A stretch of 12,413 nucleotides of DNA. It comes from Candidatus Methanoplasma sp. (GTDB lineage: Archaea; Thermoplasmatota; Thermoplasmata; Methanomassiliicoccales; Methanomethylophilaceae). Shown here one piece after another: positions 6,594 to 12,413 of the stretch (positions are counted from its first letter, which is position 1; every line of letters starts with the position of its first letter). A program made the translations under genes and the position numbers. The stretch lies in the NCBI GenBank assembly GCA_031288985.1, contig JAITQH010000013.1:1-12413 (forward strand). The letters are read 5' to 3'. Below the pieces are notes generated by a model, which saw nothing but the letters and a program-made list of their open reading frames with translations, did no database searches and had not been told where the DNA came from.

Positions 6594-6635
6594 GTATTGT
6601 TCCCCTGGTGCAGGATGTATTCCTGCCAGATGGCC

Positions 6636-6644
6636 GATTTTATA
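6636..6644 (-). promoter_or_regulatory. TATA box of the PNPOx-like gene
   Basis: Minus-strand TATAAAATC, the best TATA match in the window. Expected transcription start is near 6613, giving a short leader that includes the GGGGA Shine-Dalgarno. It forms one half of a near-palindrome with a plus-strand TATAAAAATC at 6649-6658. Confidence 0.6.
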
Positions 6645-6688
6645 CACGTATAAAAATCATAAATAAGGTACAACCTTTCGGTCATACC

Positions 6689-6693
6689 AAAAA
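6689..6693 (-). terminator. T-rich candidate terminator of lon
   Basis: On the minus strand TATTTTTGG begins 3 nt past the lon TAA; the T5 run is at 6693-6689, and a second T5 run occurs at 6657-6653. Archaeal RNA polymerase can stop at short T runs without a hairpin. A strong hairpin lies upstream in the lon coding end. Confidence 0.4.
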
Positions 6694-6696
6694 TAT

Positions 6697-8796
6697 TTAT
6701 TGTGGACAGGGAGAACGCTCCGAGGAGCGTTCAGATTCCACGACCGTCGCGTCTTCCGCCGTGGACTCTTCCGTTTTGACGGTCTTCCCGCCTCCGGGCG
6801 GGCGCTCCATCTTCTTCGCGGAGCGCTTTGGAAGGTGCTCTGCGGGAGGATCGACCTTCATGGCCCGGGAAGCGCCGCCCTCCGTCAGAGGGAGCAGTTT
6901 TTCCAGATATTCCCTCTTCTTGGGGCAGTCCACAAATGCGTACTCTATCACGTCGCGGAAGTTCTCCACGGCGTAGATGTCCATCGTCTGGTAGAACCTG
7001 CTGTCTATCATGACGTCGTTGGCATTGTCCTTGGGGATGAGCGCCAGCCTGATCCCGGATGCGGCTGCCGCCTCCAGTTTTGCGGTGACCGCTCCCACGG
7101 GAAGGACCTTTCCCCTCACGCTGAGGCTGCCGGTCATCGCCAGATCCTGACGGATCGGTATTCCTTCCATGGCCGAGATGATGACCGTGGCCATCGTTAT
7201 CGACGCGCTGTCTCCCTCCACTCCTTCGTACGTCCCGATGTACTGAAGGTGGATGTCGCTGTCCGAGAGCGTCTTCGAGGTGTATTTCTTTATCACGGCG
7301 GATATGTTGTCCACCGCTTCCTTGGCTATGTCTCCGAGACGCCCGGTCGCGATTATGCGGCCGCCTTTCTTCGTCTGCGAAGGCGAGACCTCCGCCACTA
7401 TCGGAAGCACTATGCCGGAGTATTCGGCCATGCCGGAAGAACCGCCTATCGCCGCAAGGCCGTTGATCATTCCCACTTCCTCGCCGGATGTGTTGAACAA
7501 TTCGTATCTCTTGCTGTTCTCGATGTATCTGTCGGCTATCTGCTGCTCCAGACCCTTTGCGGAGTTCTTGGCCGCCAGTATGTCGTCCCTGGTGACGATC
7601 TCGGCGTTCCTCTCGACGGCCACGTCGCCCGCCACGCGCACAAGGCCTCCGAGCTCCCTCATCCTGAGCGTGAGCTCGCCCTTGCGGCCGGAGCGGCGCT
7701 GGGCCTCGCGTATTATCTCGGCCACGGCATACTTGTCGAAATGGGGGATCTTGCCATCCTTGACGACTTCCTGCGCCACGAATCTCGCTATCCCGTAACG
7801 GTTATCCGAGGTGTCGGGCATCGTGCTGCGCATGTAGACCTCGTAGCCGTATCCTCTGATCCTGGATCTGAGCGCGGGGTGCATGCCGCTTATGGCGTCG
7901 AGGTTTCCCGCGCACACGAGTATGAAGTCGCACGGCACGGGTTCCGATTTGACCAGCGCGCCCGAAGACCTTTCGGACTGTCCGGTTATGGACAGCTTCT
8001 TCTCCTGCATCGCAGTGAGGATCGCCTGTTGGGACTCCATTCTGAGAAGGTTGATCTCGTCGATGAACAGGACGCCCTTGTTCGCCTTGTGGATGGCGCC
8101 GGACTCGAGCCTGTCGTGGGACGGGGTCTCCAACCCTCCGCTTTGGAACGGGTCGTGCCTGACGTCTCCGAGAAGGGATCCTGCATGCGCACCCGTCGCG
8201 TCGACGAAGGGCGGCGTATCGCTGTTCTCGTGGCTGACAAGCACCTTCGGCACGATCGCCGTCTCCTGCCTCTGCATGCCCGGTGTTCTGTTGAACATGA
8301 ACACTATGAACACTGCAAAAAGCGCGATGAATATCATGTATATGTTGTTGAAAATTATCGAGAACGCCACTCCGGCTATGACAAGAGCCATGCATATGTA
8401 GAGATAAGTGGAATTCTTCTGATTCTTGATCGCCGCCGCCTGCAGCTTCTGTTCGTTGACTATTGCCTTTCCCTTGCCTGCGGGGAAGACCCTGATCCTG
8501 GGTTCGTTGACGTCCTCGGGGTTGTGATAAGCGATTATATCCTGAAGATCTTCCTTGGGAAGGTACTCCACCATCGAGTTCGCAAGCATGGATTTCCCTG
8601 TTCCCGGCTCGCCGATCAGCATCACGTGCCTCTTCTGGAAGGCCGCTTTCTTCATGACCTCGACGGCCTTCTCCTGGCCTATGACGCGGTCTGAGAGCTT
8701 CTCCGGGATCTCTATATCCTTCGTCGATCCGAAGGATTGGTCTTCGATCCAGTCCTCAAGGGGAACTGCGGCCTCTATGTTATTGGCGTCTGCCAT
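6697..8796 (-). CDS. lonB: Archaeal LonB ATP-dependent membrane protease
   Basis: An ATP-dependent serine-lysine protease that degrades unfolded or regulatory proteins while anchored in the cytoplasmic membrane. Numbered from ATG 8796 (699 residues): Walker A GEPGTGKS at 62-69; an inserted pair of transmembrane helices at about 130-148 and 151-168, the LonB hallmark; Walker B GVLFIDEI at 241-248; and the Lon peptidase domain with catalytic S530 in EGDSAS and K573 in PVGAVTAK. The S-K spacing of 43 equals that of bacterial Lon. A charged, low-complexity tail of about 55-60 residues follows the protease domain and is longer than I expect for the family. ATG 8796 is chosen over GTG 8802 because GAAGGTG lies 5 nt upstream. 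It is the only gene here ending in TAA. Confidence 0.95.
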   Translation of the reverse strand: MADANNIEAAVPLEDWIEDQSFGSTKDIEIPEKLSDRVIGQEKAVEVMKKAAFQKRHVMLIGEPGTGKSMLANSMVEYLPKEDLQDIIAYHNPEDVNEPRIRVFPAGKGKAIVNEQKLQAAAIKNQKNSTYLYICMALVIAGVAFSIIFNNIYMIFIALFAVFIVFMFNRTPGMQRQETAIVPKVLVSHENSDTPPFVDATGAHAGSLLGDVRHDPFQSGGLETPSHDRLESGAIHKANKGVLFIDEINLLRMESQQAILTAMQEKKLSITGQSERSSGALVKSEPVPCDFILVCAGNLDAISGMHPALRSRIRGYGYEVYMRSTMPDTSDNRYGIARFVAQEVVKDGKIPHFDKYAVAEIIREAQRRSGRKGELTLRMRELGGLVRVAGDVAVERNAEIVTRDDILAAKNSAKGLEQQIADRYIENSKRYELFNTSGEEVGMINGLAAIGGSSGMAEYSGIVLPIVAEVSPSQTKKGGRIIATGRLGDIAKEAVDNISAVIKKYTSKTLSDSDIHLQYIGTYEGVEGDSASITMATVIISAMEGIPIRQDLAMTGSLSVRGKVLPVGAVTAKLEAAAASGIRLALIPKDNANDVMIDSRFYQTMDIYAVENFRDVIEYAFVDCPKKREYLEKLLPLTEGGASRAMKVDPPAEHLPKRSAKKMERPPGGGKTVKTEESTAEDATVVESERSSERSPCPQ
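6713..6732. repeat. Perfect hairpin within the lon coding end
   Basis: GAACGCTCC (6713-6721) and GGAGCGTTC (6724-6732) are exact reverse complements with only 2 nt between. It encodes the ERSSERS repeat near the LonB C-terminus and lies about 20 nt before the T-rich stretch after the stop codon. Confidence 0.55.
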
Positions 8797-8837
8797 GATC
8801 ACACCTTCTTGATTTTTAGGACATTGGTTTGCACTCG

Positions 8838-8845
8838 TATATATC
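8838..8845 (-). promoter_or_regulatory. TATA box of lonB
   Basis: Minus-strand GATATATA, centred about 46 nt upstream of ATG 8796. The expected start near 8816 gives a roughly 20-nt leader that carries the GAAGGTG Shine-Dalgarno. Confidence 0.5.
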
Positions 8846-8863
8846 TATTGTTGTCAATGATCC

Positions 8864-9952
8864 TCAATTCGCCCCTCTCCTGACCATAACGTACAATGCC
8901 GCAACAATGATCGCACCGATGACCACATAGGCCACCCATGTGAACCCCATATAGCTCGCGGGGTCGCTGTCATACTTGTCCTCGCTCAGCACCGGGTAAT
9001 TGAACTGCATGACCTCCCCCGTGACGAAAGAACTCGGGTAATGATCTTGGAAGAACGTCTTGTAGCCGACAAGGAAATAGGCGTTGCCCTTGCCGTCGTT
9101 CCATGTGGTGTCCACGGCATACCATTTTCCGTCGTCCATAAGGACGTAATTCCATGCGTGCGCCTCGAGCGACGGGGCGGCCGTGCCGAACACCGTCATG
9201 GTGGTGAGGCCCAGCTTATCCGCAAGGAGCTGGAACGCCTTCGAATATCCCTCGCACACGGCGTACCTCTTTCCGGCGTCGTTGTCCACCAAGGCTCCGT
9301 AGGCATCGTGGTCATAAGGGCTTTTCTTCGCGCTGTTCTTGAAGTCCGGATCGTACGTCACGGAGTCCACAAGATATCTGTTTATGTCCGCGACCTTGCC
9401 GCGGACGTCCGTGCTTTTGGATTCAAAGTCATCGACCGCCTTAAGGACGGCGTCGATCTTCTGCTGACGCTCGTTGACATCGACGGTGGCGGGGTCGTCC
9501 CTGTACGGACATGTGTCTATCAGATCCAGCTTCAGAGAGAGCTCGGACACCCTATACGTCCCGTTCGGCATCGCAACCGCAACGGACTCCTCGAGCCGGG
9601 CGTCGCTTCCGTGCCAAAGCCATATCGCCATCGGCTCCCCGACCCACAGGGCGTTCTTTGCCCTAATCCAAGTCTGGTGGACGGTCTCCCTGAGATCCTC
9701 CGTGACCTCGCTCAGAGGACGGTTTGTGCTGTTCGCGGTGATCGGCATCGGGAGTTGCACAGTGAGTTCCAACGTTTCCGCATCTGCCCCTTTCACCGCG
9801 TCATACAGCGCCCTGCCGTTGGCGTCCAGTTGATTATAGTAGGAGAGTTCGCTGTCCGCGGCTGTGTCGGCGTCCACGGCCAAAGGCGCCGCGAGCAACA
9901 GCAACATTGCCAATGCGAACACCGTTGCGGGTGCAGTCAACTTTAAATTCAT
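8864..9952 (-). CDS. Secreted, membrane-anchored transglutaminase-like protein
   Basis: A 362-residue protein expected outside the cell: an N-terminal signal peptide (K4, hydrophobic core about 11-25, possible cleavage after A28), a large extracellular part, and a C-terminal membrane helix (about 337-356) followed by VRRGAN, which fits a C-terminal anchor. The transglutaminase-like core shows the papain-type triad: C233 in AVCEGYSKAF, H265 in LEAHAWNYV and D281 in YAVDTTWND. Members of this superfamily may be cysteine proteases, crosslinkers or inactive; the substrate is unknown. An upstream ATG at 9964 is possible, but ATG 9952 fits the TATA box 29 nt away. It diverges from hel308 across 91 bp and is 67 bp upstream of lonB, which has its own promoter. 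Confidence 0.85.
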   Translation of the reverse strand: MNLKLTAPATVFALAMLLLLAAPLAVDADTAADSELSYYNQLDANGRALYDAVKGADAETLELTVQLPMPITANSTNRPLSEVTEDLRETVHQTWIRAKNALWVGEPMAIWLWHGSDARLEESVAVAMPNGTYRVSELSLKLDLIDTCPYRDDPATVDVNERQQKIDAVLKAVDDFESKSTDVRGKVADINRYLVDSVTYDPDFKNSAKKSPYDHDAYGALVDNDAGKRYAVCEGYSKAFQLLADKLGLTTMTVFGTAAPSLEAHAWNYVLMDDGKWYAVDTTWNDGKGNAYFLVGYKTFFQDHYPSSFVTGEVMQFNYPVLSEDKYDSDPASYMGFTWVAYVVIGAIIVAALYVMVRRGAN

Positions 9953-9976
9953 CGCCCGCAACATGTCCTTATTATT

Positions 9977-9985
9977 ATTTTAAAT
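9977..9985 (-). promoter_or_regulatory. TATA box of the transglutaminase-like gene
   Basis: Minus-strand ATTTAAAAT, centred 29 nt upstream of ATG 9952. This spacing supports a leaderless start at 9952 rather than at ATG 9964. Confidence 0.5.
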
Positions 9986-10011
9986 GGACAGTCCAACCGC
10001 TGTGACGCATC

Positions 10012-10021
10012 AATAAATAAA
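10012..10021 (+). promoter_or_regulatory. TATA box of hel308
   Basis: AATAAATAAA, centred about 27 nt upstream of ATG 10044, implying a leaderless transcript. It is separate from the opposing promoter at 9977-9985, so this 91-bp divergent region has two TATA boxes. Confidence 0.5.
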
Positions 10022-10043
10022 ACAACTGACATTAGACACGCGC

Positions 10044-12245
10044 ATGAACGTAGCCGATCTGGACATAGTTCCCGAACTCAGGGATGCTCTCGCCGGGCAG
10101 GGGTTCTCGGACCTCTACCCTCCGCAGGCGGAGGCCATTCCAAAGGCGCTTCAGGGAAAGAACCTCGTCGTCGCCATCCCGACGGCGGGAGGGAAGTCGC
10201 TGATCGGCTACATCCCCGCAGTGAACATGGCGCTCAAAAGAAAACGCAGGATCCTCTACATAGTTCCTCTCAAGGCTCTCGCCTCTGAGAAAAGGGACGA
10301 TTTGGACAAGTTCTCGGGCCTGGGGGTCAAAGTGATGATGAGCACGGGCGACCTCGACTCCGAAGACGGAAAGCTTGCGGACGCCGATATAGTCGTGGCC
10401 ACGTCCGAGAAGGCGGACTCCATGATCCGCCACGGCAGCGAATGGATGCGGGACGTGGGAATGGTCATCGCGGATGAGGTGCATATGATACACGATCCGG
10501 GCCGCGGGCCGACGCTCGAGGTCACGCTCACAAAGCTCCTGCGCCGCGACCCCGACCTTCAGGTCATCGCCCTCTCCGCAACGATATCCAACGCATCCGA
10601 CATGGCAAGATGGCTCAACGCGGAGCTGGTGACGGGCGATTGGCGCCCCATACCTCTAAAAGAAGGCGTCTACTTCGAAGGAGAGATAGACTTCGAAGAC
10701 AACTCCGTCTGCGAGGTGCCGGGAAAGGACGCCGTCTGGGGGATGATGGAGCAGACCGTGAAGGAGGGCGGGCAGTGCCTTCTCTTCGTGAACACCCGCA
10801 GATCCGCAGAATCGATGGCCGTGAAATATGCCGACAAGATGAAAACGCTGGCCGGAAGGCAGCTGTCCCAAAAGGACATCGATACGCTGGAGGGCGATGC
10901 GGACTCCACATCCATGGGGCGCAAGCTGTCCGCATGCGTGAGGTGCGGCACCGCGTTCCACAACGCGGGCCTGACGTACAAACAGAGGAAGTACGTGGAG
11001 GACAACTTCAGGAACGGCCTCATAAAATGCATAGTGGCCACTCCCACGCTTGCCGCGGGGATCAACCTGCCCGCAAGAAGGGTGATAGTCCGCGACACGT
11101 GGCGCTTCGAAGCGGGCGTCGGCAACGCACCAATCTCCGTGATGGAGGTCAAGCAGATGTGCGGCAGGGCCGGCAGACCCGGATACGACCCGTACGGAGA
11201 GGCCGTGCTGATAGCAAAGAGCGAATCAGACCGCGACCACCTGATGAACGATTACGTGATGCACGACACGGAGCGCCTCACCTCCAAGCTGGGAAACGAG
11301 AGGACGCTGAGGAACCATGTGCTGGGCCTTGTCGCGACCGGGGATGCGGACTCCGAATCGTCGATCGTAGAGTTCATGCACGGGACGTTCTACGGAAGCA
11401 CGTCGCAGCTGTTCGGCATCGAGAGCGTGGTCGAGAACTGCATAGAATTTCTGGCAAGAGAGAAGATGGTCGCCGTGGACAACGGCAGGGTGAGGGCGCT
11501 TCCGTTCGGAAAGAGGGTGTCTGATCTGTACATCGACCCTGTGTCCGCGGTCATGATGAAGAACGCCGTGGAAAAGATCGATGACGGCACGGAAGACATA
11601 TTGATCATGCACGCCGTCGCCTCCACTCCCGACGTCATGGGGATGTACCCCAAAAAGTGCGACAAAGACCGTTTGGAGATGCTTGCCGCCGCATACGAGG
11701 AAAAGTTCCTCACGGAGCCTGTGGATGACGAGGACGAGTTCGGTTTCGAGGATTTCCTCAGCAACCTGAAGGTCGCCGCCCTGATGGAGGATTGGATCGA
11801 AGAGGTCACGGAGGAGGACATCACCGTCCGCATGGGCATAGGCCCGGGAGACATAAGATCCAGAGTGGAGATGGCGGAGTGGCTGCTTTACGCAATGAAC
11901 GAGATAGCTTTGATATTCAAACCCGAGTCCTCGCGCAGGATCAGACCCCTCCTGACCCGCGTGAAATACGGGGTGAAGGAGGAGCTTTTGGGACTCGTGT
12001 CGTTCAGAGGGGTGGGAAGGGCGAGAGCGAGGGTGCTCTTCGACAACGGAATAAAAGGAAGAGCCGACGTGGCGTCGGCGGACGAGGATGCCCTCGCAGG
12101 GCTGCCCAAGATAGGCCGCGTACTGGCGAAGAGCATGAAGGCCCAAGCGGGCGGTTCGCCCCGCCCGGCGCCGTCATACGACCTGCCCGACGAACCCGAG
12201 GACGAACCGAGTCCCGGAAAACAGAAGGATCTGTTCGACTTCTGA
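10044..12245 (+). CDS. hel308: Hel308 ATP-dependent DNA helicase (Ski2-like, superfamily 2)
   Basis: A 3'-5' DNA helicase that acts on stalled forks and recombination intermediates in archaea. The 733-residue protein has all the family motifs: Q motif around YPPQ28, Walker A AIPTAGGKS (44-52), Ia VPLKALASEK (74-83), DEVH box (144-147), SAT (178-180), IV LLFVNTRRSAE (246-256), V VATPTLAAGINLPARRV (331-347) and VI QMCGRAGRPGYD (371-382). The C-terminus holds the helix-hairpin-helix LVSFRGVGRARARVL (651-665), whose RAR resembles the autoinhibitory motif known in Hel308. The conserved HHAGL reads HNAGL (306-310). The last residues, QKDLFDF, resemble a PCNA-interacting box after a proline- and acid-rich linker. 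ATG 10044 is leaderless by TATA spacing. It converges on thrC, the stops sharing TGATCA. Confidence 0.95.
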   Translation: MNVADLDIVPELRDALAGQGFSDLYPPQAEAIPKALQGKNLVVAIPTAGGKSLIGYIPAVNMALKRKRRILYIVPLKALASEKRDDLDKFSGLGVKVMMSTGDLDSEDGKLADADIVVATSEKADSMIRHGSEWMRDVGMVIADEVHMIHDPGRGPTLEVTLTKLLRRDPDLQVIALSATISNASDMARWLNAELVTGDWRPIPLKEGVYFEGEIDFEDNSVCEVPGKDAVWGMMEQTVKEGGQCLLFVNTRRSAESMAVKYADKMKTLAGRQLSQKDIDTLEGDADSTSMGRKLSACVRCGTAFHNAGLTYKQRKYVEDNFRNGLIKCIVATPTLAAGINLPARRVIVRDTWRFEAGVGNAPISVMEVKQMCGRAGRPGYDPYGEAVLIAKSESDRDHLMNDYVMHDTERLTSKLGNERTLRNHVLGLVATGDADSESSIVEFMHGTFYGSTSQLFGIESVVENCIEFLAREKMVAVDNGRVRALPFGKRVSDLYIDPVSAVMMKNAVEKIDDGTEDILIMHAVASTPDVMGMYPKKCDKDRLEMLAAAYEEKFLTEPVDDEDEFGFEDFLSNLKVAALMEDWIEEVTEEDITVRMGIGPGDIRSRVEMAEWLLYAMNEIALIFKPESSRRIRPLLTRVKYGVKEELLGLVSFRGVGRARARVLFDNGIKGRADVASADEDALAGLPKIGRVLAKSMKAQAGGSPRPAPSYDLPDEPEDEPSPGKQKDLFDF

Positions 12246-12413
12246 TCACGACCGGAGTATCCGGTCGGCGTCCTCCACCGTGTTGCCGCATTTTATCGGC
12301 GACGGGGCGTTGTTGATTATCGTGTCCGGATCCTTGAGGCCGTTGCCGGTGCATATGCACACGACCCTCTCTCCGCGGTCGATGACGCCGCTCTCCCTGA
12401 GCTTTTTCAGACC
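12246..12413 (-). CDS. thrC: Threonine synthase, C-terminal fragment (cut by window edge)
   Basis: Only the last 55 residues are in the window; the gene continues beyond position 12413. The fragment begins GLKKLRESGVIDRGERVV and contains VCICTGNGLKDPDTI, matching the well-conserved C-terminal TGxGLKDP motif of threonine synthase, the PLP enzyme that converts O-phosphohomoserine to threonine (EC 4.2.3.1). It ends NTVEDADRILRS followed by TGA. The stop is shared within TGATCA with the convergent hel308 stop. Because the PLP-binding lysine and catalytic core are not visible, the assignment rests on this tail alone. Confidence 0.8.
   Translation of the reverse strand, partial: GLKKLRESGVIDRGERVVCICTGNGLKDPDTIINNAPSPIKCGNTVEDADRILRS
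12249..12267. repeat. Hairpin at the hel308/thrC convergent junction
   Basis: CGACCGGA (12249-12256) and TCCGGTCG (12260-12267) are exact reverse complements with a 3-nt spacer. It starts 4 nt after the hel308 stop and lies inside the last codons of thrC. It could act as an RNA 3'-end structure for hel308, but no T-run follows on either strand. Confidence 0.45.

Noticed and set aside
6700..8694. 664-codon open frame antisense to lonB
   Set aside because: It mirrors the lonB codon pattern; the translation is rich in Arg, His, Gly and Leu with no domain motifs, while the minus strand encodes a complete LonB.
9041..9946. 301-codon frame antisense to the transglutaminase-like gene
   Set aside because: Shadow frame with Arg/Val/His-biased composition and no start signals.
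11226..12146. 306-codon frame antisense to hel308
   Set aside because: Shadow of the Hel308 coding sequence; His/Arg/Leu-rich with no domains.
8864..12245. LonB, transglutaminase-like protein and Hel308 as one new defence or quality-control system
   Set aside because: Each gene has its own TATA box, hel308 is divergent, and LonB and Hel308 are core archaeal genes; adjacency alone does not support a joint system.
1..12413. CRISPR array, insertion sequence, integrase or phage genes
   Set aside because: No spaced direct repeats, transposase motifs or terminal inverted repeats are visible; every large frame belongs to a chromosomal housekeeping-type gene.

Overview
The window looks like ordinary chromosome from a euryarchaeon of the Thermoplasmata type, most plausibly a methanogen of the Methanomassiliicoccales. 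That placement is inference from gene content. It holds archaeal sn-glycerol-1-phosphate dehydrogenase, membrane-anchored LonB, Hel308, archaeal NadM and a UPF0179 protein. TATA boxes sit about 27-29 nt upstream of start codons that have little or no leader. Of the 14 stop codons I assign, 13 are TGA, one is TAA and none is TAG, which fits a UAG-sparing, pyrrolysine-using lineage but does not prove one. Bases are GC-rich and genes tightly packed. I see no rRNA, tRNA, CRISPR array, insertion sequence or prophage.

Layout. 1-407: the end of an unrecognised plus-strand gene, overlapping tail to tail with a minus-strand Fe-S-type flavoprotein (385-936). A 60-bp divergent promoter region, with apparently one shared TATA element, separates that gene from glycerol-1-phosphate dehydrogenase (egsA), which is followed 1 nt later by a cysteine-rich UPF0179 protein. 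2549-5217: a compact minus-strand operon read in the order nadM, pncC (CinA C-terminal type), a ThiF/MoeB-like E1 enzyme, purC. 5312-6064: an SfsA-family nuclease. 6180-6593: a small PNPOx-like split-barrel protein. 6697-8796: membrane LonB protease. 8864-9952: a secreted, membrane-anchored transglutaminase-like protein, divergent from hel308 (10044-12245). The window ends in the C-terminus of a minus-strand threonine synthase.

How the genes relate. egsA makes the glycerophosphate backbone of archaeal lipids. nadM and pncC both act on nicotinamide mononucleotide, one making NAD and the other deamidating NMN, so the operon joins a pyridine-nucleotide branch point to purine synthesis (purC) and an adenylating E1-like enzyme of unknown partner. 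LonB and Hel308 are housekeeping quality-control and fork-repair functions. Transcription units tend to begin leaderless, while genes inside operons carry Shine-Dalgarno-like GGTG/GTGATC sequences.

I did not find a convincing new multi-gene system. The signals most worth a second look are: a 9-bp perfect inverted repeat covering the sfsA start, the single-TATA divergent promoter, the NMN branch-point operon with its E1-like protein, a PIP-box-like C-terminus on Hel308, the absence of TAG stops, several hairpins at gene ends, and a near-palindromic double TATA behind lon.
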